Assembly: GCA_045126515.1 (NCBI GenBank)
Contig: JBGVOM010000139.1
Coordinates: 1-48,132, forward strand
Origin: RUG11237 sp045126515
GTDB lineage: Bacteria; Bacillota; Clostridia; Lachnospirales; Lachnospiraceae
Direction: 5' to 3'
DNA length: 48,132 nucleotides
The notes under the pieces were generated by a model. The model saw only the letters and a list, made by a program, of their open reading frames with translations. It was not told where the DNA came from and did no database searches. The position numbers and the translations under genes are program-made. How positions within the stretch are numbered: the first letter of the stretch is position 1; every line of letters starts with the position of its first letter. Below, in pieces: positions 32,332-41,634 of this stretch.

Positions 32332-33672
32332 CATTATTTTGTTTCTGATAATCAAAAAGCATACGACATGAGCCGTAAACGTCAGTATCCAGCTTACGGG
32401 ATAAGTCAGATACACCATCTCTATTTTGTGGAACGGTTCTAATCTGAATACCGTTGAAAGAAAAACAATTCTAAGTGCACAGGCACCCACAAGCGAAACA
32501 ATCATCGGCAGTATTGAATATCCAAGTCCTCTTAACACTCCTACCATTACATCCATTATTCCGCACAGTGCATAGATAGTGGAAATATATGTCAAACGCA
32601 CTATACCCGCATCTATTACATCAGGGCTGTCCGAGTACAGATGAAGAAGCGGTCTGCCAAATATATATACCGTATTTCCAAGGACAACACCGGTGACAAT
32701 CACACAACCGAGAGCCGTCAGGAGAATCCTGTTTATTCTTTCGTATTTGCCCGAACCGACATTCTGACTTGTAAATGATATGGCAGCCTGATAAAAGCTG
32801 TTCATTGCAACATAAACAAATGCTTCAATATTGGCTGCGGCAGAATTTCCTGCCACCACCACATCTCCGAAGGAATTAATTGACGACTGTATTACAACAT
32901 TTGACAATGCGAACAGTGTTCCCTGAAATCCCGCCGGAAGGCCAATCTTGAATATCCTAATCAACTTATCCCTGTGTATACCTAACTTCTTCAGTTCCAG
33001 CCTTATTGCTCCCTTTTCCCTTATAAGGCAAAGTATTATAAGTGCTGCTGATATACACTGTGAAATTGTTGTCGCAAGGGCAACACCTGCCACATCCATT
33101 TTCAGTACAATGACAAAAAACAGATTAAGAATCACATTGATTACACCTGCCGTAAAAAGGAAATACAAAGGTCTCCTCGTATCGCCGACAGCCCTTAAAA
33201 CCGCTGCTCCGAAGTTGTAAACCATCATGGCCGTCATACCAAGAAAATAGATTCTTAAGTAAGTCACTGCAAGGTCAATTATGTTTTCCGGTGAATCCAT
33301 CCATTTCAGAATGACCGGTGCGCCGATAAAACCGACAAATGTCAGAAAAATGCCGCTTATAATGCTGACCGTCATGGCTGTATGTACAGTTTCCGACAAA
33401 TCCCTGTCCTGCTTTGCACCGAAATATCTTGCAGTAAGAACATTTGCTCCCACTGATAATCCTATAAAAAGATTCACAAGAAGATTGATAAGTGCTGATG
33501 TTGAGCCTACTGCCGCCAGTGAATTATCCCCCGCAAATCTGCCCACCACTACTATATCTGCCGCATTAAACAAAAGCTGCAATATACTTGAAAACATAAG
33601 CGGCATGGTAAAAATAAGCATTTTCTTTAAAATGGAGCCGCTGCACATATCTATCTCATATTTTTTCTGCAC
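32311..33672 (-). CDS. MATE-family multidrug/metabolite efflux protein
   Basis: A 453-residue protein with twelve hydrophobic segments and the duplicated MATE architecture. Seen: MLIFTMPLMFSSILQLLFNAADIVVVGRFAG in the first half and the matching IFKIGLPAGFQGTLFALSNVVIQSSINSFG in the second. MATE pumps use Na+ or H+ gradients to export cationic drugs or metabolites. The start is GTG at 33672; a weak GAGAT site precedes it. Its own promoter lies at 33724-33752. It ends 4 bp from the convergent pdxK-like gene. Confidence 0.92.
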   Translation of the reverse strand: MQKKYEIDMCSGSILKKMLIFTMPLMFSSILQLLFNAADIVVVGRFAGDNSLAAVGSTSALINLLVNLFIGLSVGANVLTARYFGAKQDRDLSETVHTAMTVSIISGIFLTFVGFIGAPVILKWMDSPENIIDLAVTYLRIYFLGMTAMMVYNFGAAVLRAVGDTRRPLYFLFTAGVINVILNLFFVIVLKMDVAGVALATTISQCISAALIILCLIREKGAIRLELKKLGIHRDKLIRIFKIGLPAGFQGTLFALSNVVIQSSINSFGDVVVAGNSAAANIEAFVYVAMNSFYQAAISFTSQNVGSGKYERINRILLTALGCVIVTGVVLGNTVYIFGRPLLHLYSDSPDVIDAGIVRLTYISTIYALCGIMDVMVGVLRGLGYSILPMIVSLVGACALRIVFLSTVFRLEPFHKIEMVYLTYPVSWILTFTAHVVCFLIIRNKIMKKKWGV

Positions 33673-33723
33673 TGTATATCATCTCTTTTCTTACAAATTC
33701 TAACATAAACCGATGTTTTTTTT

Positions 33724-33752
33724 ATTGTATGACTTTCCTTTATCTTTTGCAA
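33724..33752 (-). promoter_or_regulatory. MATE gene promoter
   Basis: Minus-strand TTGCAA (33747-33752), 17-bp spacer, TACAAT (33724-33729), immediately after the fusA2 terminator. Confidence 0.65.
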
Positions 33753-33762
33753 TGCTTAAATG

Positions 33763-33802
33763 AAAAAAATAGCAGGACTTACAGTCAACCTATAAGTCCC
33801 GC
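33763..33802 (-). terminator. EF-G paralogue gene terminator
   Basis: GCGGGACTTA / TAAGTCCTGC stem (33772-33802, one G-T wobble) followed by TATTTTTTT on the minus strand. Confidence 0.88.
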
Positions 33803-33821
33803 ATCTTTACATCAAAAACAT

Positions 33822-35912
33822 TTACTCGTTCATAAGAGCCGCTACCTTTCCTGCCCTTGCTTCAACCTCCGCATCCTGTATTTCCTTAGGAGCCTGCTCA
33901 TACCTTTCAAATTCGTATTCGTATGTACCACGTCCTCCGGTCAGTGAGCGAAGCACCGTACAGTAATCATTAAGTTCCATCATCGGAATATCTGCTTCAA
34001 CCACCTGTCTGCCATTGCCTACAGGATTCATTCCAAGAACTCTTCCGCGACGCTTGTTTAAATCACCCATGACATCTCCCGTATAGCTTTCGGGAACAGT
34101 TACCTTAAGTTTCATTATTGGCTCTAAAAGGACAGGGCCTGCTTCCATGAATCCCTTCTTAAACGCCTGAATGGTTGCCATCTTAAATGCCATCTCAGAA
34201 GAATCTACGGAATGGCTTGAACCGTCGTAAAGTATTCCCTTAACACCGACTACCGGGTACGCCGCCAAAGGTCCCTTAACAACAGATTCCTGCAATCCCT
34301 TTTCAACAGCAGGGAAGAAATTCTTAGGAACCGCTCCGCCGACTACCTCCTGCTCAAATACATACGGAGTCTCATTGTCGCCTGACGGCTCAAATCTCAT
34401 TTTAACATGACCGTACTGACCATGGCCTCCCGACTGCTTTTTATACTTGTATTCTACATCGGATTTCTTTCTTATGGTCTCACGGAATGCGACCTTCGGC
34501 TTACTTAACTCAATCCTGCATTTGTATTCATTCTCAAGTCTGCTTTGCACTATCTCAAGCTGAAGCTCTCCTATGCCGTAAAGCAGAGTCTGTCTGTTTT
34601 CCACATCATTTATAATCTTTAAGGTCAAGTCTTCGTGAGATAACTTCTGCAATGCCTGTGCCACTTTATCAATATCATTTTTGTCAGGCACCTTGTATCG
34701 TTTTGCCGTATATGGCTTTGATAACTCAAACTTGCCGTATACAATGACACATGCTTTTGTTGACAATGTATTGCCTGTTCTTGCCGCCGTCAGCTTAGGA
34801 ATGGCACCTATATCACCTGCATGCAGTTCCGATACCTCTATTGCTTTATTGCCGCGTAAAACAAAAAGCTTGCTTACCTTTTCCTCTATGTCTTTGTCAT
34901 AGTTATAGACCATGTCATCTGCCTTAAACACACCCGAACATATCTTTACAAGAGAGTACTTTCCGATAAACGGATCCACAATTGTTTTGAAAACATATGC
35001 TGATTTAGCCTTTGCAAAATTGTAGTCTGCTTCAAAAACTTCGTTGTTCTTCATATTGAATCCGGCTATCTCTTTATTTTCCGGACTTGGCATATACTTT
35101 ACAATATCATCAATAAGCGCGTATGTACCCTGACAAAGTGTGTTAGAACCCATTGTAATCGGAACAATCGAACCATTGATTACGTTTGCCCGAAGAGCCG
35201 CTCTAATCTCGTTTTCAGAAAACTTCTCCCCCGCAAAATAACGTTCCATAAATTCCTCGCTTGTCTCAGCGACCGCTTCCATAAGAATATCCCTGTACAA
35301 TGAAAGATTTTCCATGCTGTATTCAGGAATCTCACATTCTTCTACATCCTTATCTTTCCAGCGAACTGCGTTCTCACTGACAACATTGACATATCCTACG
35401 AACTTCTCATTTTCTCTTATAGGAAAATGGAACGGTGCAATTCTTTTTCCGTACATCTCCGTCATTGTAGTTGCCACATTCTTAAAAGATGCATTGTCAG
35501 CATCCATCCCTGTAACATAAACCATCCTCGGAAGCTTATATTTCTCACAGAGTTTCCACGCTCTCTCAGTTCCTGCCTCAATGCCGGCCTTACCCGAAAC
35601 CACAATAATTGCTGCGTCCGCCGCACTTATAGCTTCCTCAACCTCACCGGTAAAATCAAGATATCCCGGTGTATCTAACACATTAATCTTAACGCCTTCC
35701 CACTCAATAGGAATAACAGATGTATGTATAGATATTTTTCGTTTCTGCTCTTCTCTGCCAAAATCACTGATGGTATTGCCGTCATCAACCTTTCCCATCC
35801 TTGTGGTAATTCCTGCCAGATATGCCATGGATTCCACCAGACTTGTCTTTCCCGCTCCGCCATGACCTAAAAGTACCACGTTCCTAATCTTGTCGGTTGT
35901 GTAAACGTTCAT
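33822..35912 (-). CDS. EF-G paralogue (FusA2-like) with altered GTPase motifs
   Basis: A 696-residue translation-factor GTPase with all five EF-G domains. Seen: G1 GHGGAGKT (16-23); G3 DTPGYLDF (80-87), with Tyr where canonical EF-G has the catalytic His; G4 VTGMD (133-137), with Thr-Gly where canonical EF-G has the Asn-Lys of NKMD; domain III/IV elements ELQLEIVQSRLENEY and SGGHGQYGHVKMRFEP; and domain V YTGDVMGDLNKRRGRVLGM. Tyr at the His position is a feature I associate with FusA2-type proteins. It stands alone with its own promoter and terminator, away from str-operon genes. Probably a specialised, slow or non-canonical translocation or ribosome-release factor rather than the housekeeping EF-G. 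Confidence 0.9.
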   Translation of the reverse strand: MNVYTTDKIRNVVLLGHGGAGKTSLVESMAYLAGITTRMGKVDDGNTISDFGREEQKRKISIHTSVIPIEWEGVKINVLDTPGYLDFTGEVEEAISAADAAIIVVSGKAGIEAGTERAWKLCEKYKLPRMVYVTGMDADNASFKNVATTMTEMYGKRIAPFHFPIRENEKFVGYVNVVSENAVRWKDKDVEECEIPEYSMENLSLYRDILMEAVAETSEEFMERYFAGEKFSENEIRAALRANVINGSIVPITMGSNTLCQGTYALIDDIVKYMPSPENKEIAGFNMKNNEVFEADYNFAKAKSAYVFKTIVDPFIGKYSLVKICSGVFKADDMVYNYDKDIEEKVSKLFVLRGNKAIEVSELHAGDIGAIPKLTAARTGNTLSTKACVIVYGKFELSKPYTAKRYKVPDKNDIDKVAQALQKLSHEDLTLKIINDVENRQTLLYGIGELQLEIVQSRLENEYKCRIELSKPKVAFRETIRKKSDVEYKYKKQSGGHGQYGHVKMRFEPSGDNETPYVFEQEVVGGAVPKNFFPAVEKGLQESVVKGPLAAYPVVGVKGILYDGSSHSVDSSEMAFKMATIQAFKKGFMEAGPVLLEPIMKLKVTVPESYTGDVMGDLNKRRGRVLGMNPVGNGRQVVEADIPMMELNDYCTVLRSLTGGRGTYEYEFERYEQAPKEIQDAEVEARAGKVAALMNE

Positions 35913-35945
35913 ATAACTACCTCCTGATATAAAATTTAAGTCATT

Positions 35946-35974
35946 TGTACAAATCCTTTACACGCTCCTTTGTA
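35946..35974 (-). promoter_or_regulatory. Hairpin in the fusA2-like leader
   Basis: GTACAAA-N15-TTTGTAC in the 5' UTR encloses a GGAG. No known class recognised; possibly a translational control structure. Confidence 0.35.
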
Positions 35975-35988
35975 CATCTTTAAATCTT

Positions 35989-36017
35989 ATTTTAAGGTAT
36001 ATTATCAGATTATTCAA
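35989..36017 (-). promoter_or_regulatory. fusA2-like gene promoter
   Basis: Minus-strand TTGAAT (36012-36017), 17-bp spacer, TAAAAT (35989-35994). Confidence 0.7.
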
Positions 36018-36056
36018 GTATTTTATTTATATTTGACAGATTTTATGCAGTATCTC

Positions 36057-38417
36057 TTATGAAATGTAACTCTCTATTATTGCTCTAAGTTTTTCTCTGT
36101 CTATAGGTTTAGATAGATAGCCGTCAAAACCCTTACTCATGTAAAATTCCTTTGCACCGTCTATTGCATTTGCAGTCAGTGCAATAACAGGTGTCGACAG
36201 ATTCTTATTGCCGTCAAGTGACTTAAAGGATTCCAGCGTCTCTATACCATCCATTCCCGGCATCATGTGATCGAGGAATATTATATCGAACTTATCATTC
36301 TTTGCACATTTCAGGCACTCCTCACCACATGATGCTTCCACAACGCTGATGCCTGTGTTTTTAAGAAGTGACGCAAATATTCGTCTGTTGATATTATTGT
36401 CATCCACCAGAAGTACCTTATTACCTGTTGCCTTTATTGTTTCCTCCTGCTGATACTTCTTTCTTCGCTGAATAAACTTTTCATTAAAATCACCGATAGG
36501 CGTATCATCTACAATCTCCTGCTTTACCTTGAAAGTAAATGTACTTCCGCAGCCGTATTTACTCTCAACTTCAAGATGACTGTCCATGAGTTTTAAAAAC
36601 TGTATCGCAATGCTCATACCGAGTCCTGTTCCCTCAACAGCTCTGTTTCTCTCTTCCTCGATACGCTCATACTCACCGAAAAGCTTTGGCATATCCTCTT
36701 CTTTTATGCCTATTCCCGTATCCTTTACGCTGAATGTCAGATATAAATTCCTTTCATCCGGCGTTTTCTCACAGGAAAGAGTAAGCGTCACTGTTCCCTC
36801 ATTTGTATACTTTACTGCATTTGAAAGGAGGTTGATAAGCACCTGACGGATTTTCATATCATCTCCGTAAAGAGTTGCAGGCGTGTTTTTATCAACATTC
36901 ACTACAAAATCCAGGTCCTTTGTCTGTGCACGGATGGTAATCATGTTAGACACATCATAAAGCATGCTTGATGTATCATATTTGCCCTCAACAAGAGTCA
37001 TTTTTCCTGCTTCAATTTTTGACAAATCAAGGATTTCATTAACTATTCCCAGCAATGCCTGAGACGCACTCTCAACATCCTGTGCGTACTCTTTTATAGT
37101 ATCCTCCTTCGTCTCATTGATAATCATCTTGTTCATACCAAGAACCGCATTGATTGGCGTTCTGATTTCATGGGACATTCTTGTAAGGAATACCGTTTTT
37201 GCTTCATTTTTCTTCTCTGCCAGCTCCACCTTCTGCTCAAGGAGCACTGCATTCTCTTCCAAAGCCGATACATATTTTCTGATAATGCCTACAATATGTA
37301 TCATAAGCATAATAACAAAGAATATCGTAGCTCCATACCGGCTGTATTTTTCAATATGCTCAGCCTTCAAAGTATAGTTTCGTACTATATCCATAACTCC
37401 GCTTACACCTAAAGCACACAGTGCAACTATATCCATTTTGTAATTAACATTCTTATTTCTTTTTGATATGGTAAGCAAATTCACTATTAAAATTATAATG
37501 CTGATAAACAATAATGCATGTGAAAACAGTGCCATATCCATAAAATCAGCTACATTTAAAAGCTGCAGCGGTATCTGAACACAGGCATTAATAATTGAAA
37601 GTATAAGAACCGCATGAATACCTTTTCTGTTTTCAAACTCAAATCTCTTGATAAAATATGCAAGCATAAACATTGGCATTGACATCAGTATAAGAAATAC
37701 GGCAACTGAATATACCGTGTGGTTGCCATAAAACAGATGCATCGCCTTTGTCTCTATACAATAGTATATAAATGATATAAAGCTGTACACGGCAAGGTAT
37801 TCTGTTCCTTCCGTTCCCTGCTTTAACCATTTCTGACCCCATGCCAGAACACAGAACATAATTGAAGTGAGAAGCATAATAATTGCGCATGCAAATCCAA
37901 GCATATTTCTGTTAAGCATGTTCAATATTGATATATCCCTGTCCGATACAGTCATGGCATCAATACATGCACCATAATTTTCATAGGGTGACGTTAACTC
38001 TATTACAATCTCACCCTTTGCCAGTTCAGAAGGAATATCAACAAAATTCGTTATACTTCCCGGTGTATTTCCGAAGTCTCTCTCATCATTTACGCCAAAC
38101 TCATAGATTAATTCACCGTCCACGTATATGAGCATGTTTTTATCTGCCGTAATAAATGACAATGTCTTTCCCCTGTATTCTTCCGGTATGACATTTCTTA
38201 TCTTTATCACCGCACCGGCTTCACATTCTTCATAATAAGGGAGTTTTATCTCTTCCTGACTTCCGTCTTCTCTCTCAATAACCCATCCGTCGTTAAAATC
38301 GTCCGTCTCACCTTTTGAGAGTGTGGTATCCTTAACATTAAATGCAACAGCAACATATATAATGATTGCAATCTGCACAAGAAGAATAAGCCATGGTATC
38401 TTTCGTATATTCTTCAT
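36057..38417 (-). CDS. Hybrid sensor histidine kinase with 7TM-DISM-like sensor
   Basis: A 786-residue membrane kinase. Seen: one N-terminal TM helix (about 7-27), an extracellular ~130-residue beta-rich domain (about 30-165; 'RGKTLSFITADKNMLIYVDGEL', jelly-roll-like as in 7TMR-DISM proteins), then seven hydrophobic helices (about 173-382), a short coiled coil, HisKA with phospho-acceptor His416 (FLTRMSHEIRTPINAVLG), HATPase_c (N-box NLLSNAVKYTNEG, G-boxes DTGIGI and GTGLGMSI), and a C-terminal receiver domain with Asp716 (IIFLDHMMPGMDG). The ATG at 38417 follows AGGAGG by 6 nt. No separate response regulator is adjacent, so the output may go through an HPt protein elsewhere. It lies 52 bp after the amidohydrolase gene. 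Confidence 0.93.
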   Translation of the reverse strand: MKNIRKIPWLILLVQIAIIIYVAVAFNVKDTTLSKGETDDFNDGWVIEREDGSQEEIKLPYYEECEAGAVIKIRNVIPEEYRGKTLSFITADKNMLIYVDGELIYEFGVNDERDFGNTPGSITNFVDIPSELAKGEIVIELTSPYENYGACIDAMTVSDRDISILNMLNRNMLGFACAIIMLLTSIMFCVLAWGQKWLKQGTEGTEYLAVYSFISFIYYCIETKAMHLFYGNHTVYSVAVFLILMSMPMFMLAYFIKRFEFENRKGIHAVLILSIINACVQIPLQLLNVADFMDMALFSHALLFISIIILIVNLLTISKRNKNVNYKMDIVALCALGVSGVMDIVRNYTLKAEHIEKYSRYGATIFFVIMLMIHIVGIIRKYVSALEENAVLLEQKVELAEKKNEAKTVFLTRMSHEIRTPINAVLGMNKMIINETKEDTIKEYAQDVESASQALLGIVNEILDLSKIEAGKMTLVEGKYDTSSMLYDVSNMITIRAQTKDLDFVVNVDKNTPATLYGDDMKIRQVLINLLSNAVKYTNEGTVTLTLSCEKTPDERNLYLTFSVKDTGIGIKEEDMPKLFGEYERIEEERNRAVEGTGLGMSIAIQFLKLMDSHLEVESKYGCGSTFTFKVKQEIVDDTPIGDFNEKFIQRRKKYQQEETIKATGNKVLLVDDNNINRRIFASLLKNTGISVVEASCGEECLKCAKNDKFDIIFLDHMMPGMDGIETLESFKSLDGNKNLSTPVIALTANAIDGAKEFYMSKGFDGYLSKPIDREKLRAIIESYIS

Positions 38418-38432
38418 CATTTGCCTCCTAAT

Positions 38433-38446
38433 GCGTTTATAAACGC
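38433..38446. promoter_or_regulatory. Perfect 14-bp palindrome before the kinase gene
   Basis: GCGTTTATAAACGC lies between the amidohydrolase stop codon and the kinase ribosome site. A possible operator; it may be coincidental. Confidence 0.35.
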
Positions 38447-38469
38447 GCACATATATTGTATTTTACCAT

Positions 38470-39282
38470 TTAATACAATAATTTCATAGCATTTAATTCA
38501 AAAATCTGCTCTTTTTCATGAGAAGACAATTTACTGTTTTTTAACCATTCAACTGCCTCATTCTGCTTAGACCATGGACTGTCAGTGGCAAAGAGTATTC
38601 TGTCGCTTCCATGTTTTTTCACCATCTCACAAAACCTGTTTTCTTCCAAATACGGATGTACAAATGCCAGGTCAAAATATACCTTTTTCCCCAAAAGATA
38701 CTCTTCCGCCTGTTCCCACTGTTTCCAGCCGCCAAGGTGCGCCAATACCATTTTCGACGGTTGCGTGTCATTTAACACATTCAGTGCCATTGCCGGTGAA
38801 CAGTGTACCGGGTTTGGCAGACCGATATCAATTCCGGCATGCACCAGCACAACCATGTCCAGTTCAGTGGCGTAGCTTACAATACGCTTATACCTGACAT
38901 CGTCAAAGAATACTTTTTGATAGTCAGGATGAAGCTTAATCCCCTGAAAACCCATGTTCTTTAATTCTTTCAGTTTTGCCTTATAATCTTCGTTGTCGGG
39001 ATGAATTCCCCCAAATGATATAAGTTTTGGTAAGCCATCATTTAAAGAACCAAACCGTTCATTGATGGAGTACGCAAAACGGTTAATACCGTCAAACTGT
39101 TTAGGTGACGTAACCACCGGCATAATAACGGATGTATCCACACCAGCCTGCTCCATAGATGCCAGCAGTCCGTCAATACATCCGTTTGTTTCAGCAGTAA
39201 GCCCGGATTTTTTCTCAAGTTCACTGACGGCTGCTGCTGCAATTTTTTCCGGAAAGATATGAGTATGAAAATCAATTACCAT
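38470..39282 (-). CDS. Amidohydrolase-2 family metal-dependent hydrolase/decarboxylase
   Basis: A 270-residue TIM-barrel protein. Seen: the first-strand metal motif MVIDFHTHIFPEKI, GIKLHPDYQ, VVLVHAGID, VLAHLGGWKQW and the final-strand RILFATDSPWS Asp. The family includes aromatic-acid decarboxylases (gamma-resorcylate, 5-carboxyvanillate types) and lactonases. The gene overlaps the upstream ACT gene by 11 nt, placing it in the aryl-acid operon and suggesting an aromatic substrate; that is inference. Confidence 0.88.
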   Translation of the reverse strand: MVIDFHTHIFPEKIAAAAVSELEKKSGLTAETNGCIDGLLASMEQAGVDTSVIMPVVTSPKQFDGINRFAYSINERFGSLNDGLPKLISFGGIHPDNEDYKAKLKELKNMGFQGIKLHPDYQKVFFDDVRYKRIVSYATELDMVVLVHAGIDIGLPNPVHCSPAMALNVLNDTQPSKMVLAHLGGWKQWEQAEEYLLGKKVYFDLAFVHPYLEENRFCEMVKKHGSDRILFATDSPWSKQNEAVEWLKNSKLSSHEKEQIFELNAMKLLY

Positions 39283-39703
39283 TTTGAAGCTCTTTTCCTG
39301 TCACAAATTCCACATCTGTCTCCTGCAGCAATTCTACTGCCTTTTGCAAATCTGAAGTCTTAATTACTATGGACGCATCATCGGTTCCTGTGGAAAGTGC
39401 ATACATATACTCAATGTTGATATGAGATTTACAGATTACATCCAAAAGTTCCTGCAACTGACCAACTCTGTGTGCCAGTCTTATTCCCAGTACATCTGTA
39501 AGCATTGCGGAAAAACCTTTTTCCTTCAACGCATCCTTTCCTGCCTCCGGTTTGTCAACCAGTAAACGCAACAGTCCGAAATCACTTGTATCAGCAAGAC
39601 TCATTGATACAATATTTACATTATTTTGTTTAAGAACATCCAGAACATCCTCAAGACGTCCTTCCCTGTTTTCAATAAAAACGGATAACTGCTTTAAAAA
39701 CAT
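39272..39703 (-). CDS. Tandem ACT-domain protein
   Basis: A 143-residue protein made of two ACT domains (about 1-65: FLKQLSVFIENREGRLEDVLDVLKQNNVNIVSMSLAD; about 70-140: AHRVGQLQELLDVICKSHINIEYMYAL). ACT pairs usually bind amino acids. Genes of this type are commonly found beside paaK and iorAB in anaerobes, so it is likely to sense an aromatic amino acid or regulate the neighbouring ligase. It lies 17 bp after paaK and overlaps the amidohydrolase. Confidence 0.9.
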   Translation of the reverse strand: MFLKQLSVFIENREGRLEDVLDVLKQNNVNIVSMSLADTSDFGLLRLLVDKPEAGKDALKEKGFSAMLTDVLGIRLAHRVGQLQELLDVICKSHINIEYMYALSTGTDDASIVIKTSDLQKAVELLQETDVEFVTGKELQNGN

Positions 39704-39720
39704 ACTTTCTCCTCCTTTTG

Positions 39721-41019
39721 TTATACAAGTTTACGGTTATCAATAACATGAACTGATTTTCCCATGCTTCTCTCTAAAGTCTTAGGTTCAACCAGCTTGA
39801 CTTTTACAGCAAGACCAATTGCGTGCTGTATCACTGTTGCAATCTTCTTTGTCAGTTTCTCTAATTCCTTGATTTCGTCTGAGAAGAATTTCTCATCTAC
39901 CTCAACCTGTACCTCAAGTGTATCAAGATTATTTACACGGTCAACAATCATCAGATAATGTGGTTTTGTCTCACCCATTTCAAGCAAAGCGGCCTCTATC
40001 TGAGATGGAAATACGTTAACTCCGCGTATGATAAGCATATCGTCCGAACGTCCCTTAAAGCGGCTGATTCTCGCCAGTGTACGTCCACACTCGCATGGTG
40101 AGTAATCGATACTTGTCAAATCTCTTGTACGATAACGAAGGAGCGGAATGCCTTCCTTTGTCAGAGTTGTAAATACCAGCTCGCCCGTCTCACCTTCAGG
40201 AACACCCTTCAATGTCTCAGGGTCAATAATTTCAGGAAGAAAATGGTCTTCATATACATGGAGTCCCTTATGATACTGACAGTCACACGCAACACCCGGT
40301 CCCATAATTTCCGACAATCCATAGATGTCATGAGCATTTATATGAAGCTTCTGTTCTATCTGAATTCTCATATTTTCTGTCCATGGTTCTGCACCGCAAA
40401 CCGCACATTTTAATTTAATTTTATCAATATCGCCGCTTTCTTCAAGTGTCTCCGCAATATGAAGAAGATATGACGGTGTACATGCAATGGCCGTTACACC
40501 AAAATCTATCATCATTGTCGTCAGCTTCTTTGTATTTCCTGTTGACATAGGTACAACGGAAGCTCCCAATTTCTCAGCACCGCCATGAGCGCCTAAACCC
40601 CCGGTAAACAATCCGTAACCATATGCAACCTGAATCACATCATTTCTGCTTACACCCGCCATGGTCAATGCTCTTGCCACGCATTCGCTCCAGATTTCCA
40701 AATCGCGTCTTGTATATCCTACTACGGTTGCCTTTCCCGTGGTTCCGCTTGACGCATGAATACGAACAATCTCTGATTGCGGTACTGCAAACAGACCAAA
40801 CGGATAATTGTCACGCAAGTCGCTCTTTGTAGTAAACGGAAGCTTTTCAAGGTCTTCAATACCACGTATATCACCTACTTCAAGGCCAAGCTCCTGCATC
40901 TTTTTACGATAAAACGGTACATTGTGATAAACACGGTCCACTACCTTCACAAGCCTGGCACTCTGCAGAGTCATTATCTCGTCCCTGCTCATACATTCTT
41001 TTGTTTCATTCCAAATCAT
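39721..41019 (-). CDS. paaK: Phenylacetate-CoA ligase family protein (second copy)
   Basis: A 432-residue AMP-forming aryl-acetate-CoA ligase. Seen: LPFTTKSDLRDNYPFGLFAV, the P-loop-like SSGTTGKATVVGYT (90-103), the Cys-rich CDCQYHKG and YSPCECGRT segments, LRYRTRDL, and the C-terminal hinge FKGRSDDMLIIRGVNVFPSQIE. With indolepyruvate oxidoreductase alongside, it may run in reverse to recover ATP from aryl-acetyl-CoA. It starts 3 bp after the iorB stop. About 50-60% identical by eye to the other copy at 43418-44722, so duplicated within the operon. Confidence 0.94.
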   Translation of the reverse strand: MIWNETKECMSRDEIMTLQSARLVKVVDRVYHNVPFYRKKMQELGLEVGDIRGIEDLEKLPFTTKSDLRDNYPFGLFAVPQSEIVRIHASSGTTGKATVVGYTRRDLEIWSECVARALTMAGVSRNDVIQVAYGYGLFTGGLGAHGGAEKLGASVVPMSTGNTKKLTTMMIDFGVTAIACTPSYLLHIAETLEESGDIDKIKLKCAVCGAEPWTENMRIQIEQKLHINAHDIYGLSEIMGPGVACDCQYHKGLHVYEDHFLPEIIDPETLKGVPEGETGELVFTTLTKEGIPLLRYRTRDLTSIDYSPCECGRTLARISRFKGRSDDMLIIRGVNVFPSQIEAALLEMGETKPHYLMIVDRVNNLDTLEVQVEVDEKFFSDEIKELEKLTKKIATVIQHAIGLAVKVKLVEPKTLERSMGKSVHVIDNRKLV

Positions 41020-41022
41020 TTG

Positions 41023-41595
41023 CTATCTCCCTTCATACCCCAGCAGAAATGCTGCCTTATTAATGTCCACCGTCTTTGGCGGTACAGTTTTTTCAATCAC
41101 GCGAAGCCACGCATCTTTATCAAAATCCATATGTCTGGCTGCAAGACCCAGAATAATAACATTAAATGCCTTTGGATTTCCAAGTTTCTTCGCCTCTTCC
41201 ATAGCGTTCATCGAGTATACTTCATACTTCTCTGAAAGCATTTCTAAAATATTATCAGGATATTCTGCGGCACCTGTCACAACCGTAATCGGGTCAATTC
41301 TCCAGTCATTTGCAACAATTACTCCTGATGGCTTTAAATAATGAGCATATCTTAATGCCTCTAACTTTTCAAAGGCAATCAGTACATCTGCCTGTCCTTC
41401 CTCCACAATAGGCTCTGTCACTTTATCTCCATATCTTACAAAGGTAACTACACTTCCGCCTCTCTGTGCCATTCCATGGACCTCAGACAGTTTTACGTCA
41501 TATCCTGCATCAAGTGTAATGCCTCCTAAAATACGGCTGGTAAGCAGGGTTCCCTGTCCCCCTACACCTACAATCATAATATTCTTAGTTTCCAA
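41023..41595 (-). CDS. iorB: Indolepyruvate:ferredoxin oxidoreductase, beta subunit
   Basis: A 190-residue gamma-type pyruvate-oxidoreductase domain. Seen: IMIVGVGGQGTLLTSRILGG at the N-terminus, EVHGMAQRGGSVVTFVRYG and VIVANDWRIDPI. Together with IorA it oxidatively decarboxylates aryl-pyruvates to aryl-acetyl-CoA, reducing ferredoxin. The start is TTG at 41595, with GGAGG 10 nt upstream; the unusual start codon may lower its expression relative to iorA. It sits 39 bp after iorA and 3 bp before paaK. Confidence 0.95.
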   Translation of the reverse strand: METKNIMIVGVGGQGTLLTSRILGGITLDAGYDVKLSEVHGMAQRGGSVVTFVRYGDKVTEPIVEEGQADVLIAFEKLEALRYAHYLKPSGVIVANDWRIDPITVVTGAAEYPDNILEMLSEKYEVYSMNAMEEAKKLGNPKAFNVIILGLAARHMDFDKDAWLRVIEKTVPPKTVDINKAAFLLGYEGR

Positions 41596-41634
41596 TGGTC
41601 CTAATCCTCCTTACTGCAAATATATTTCCATATT

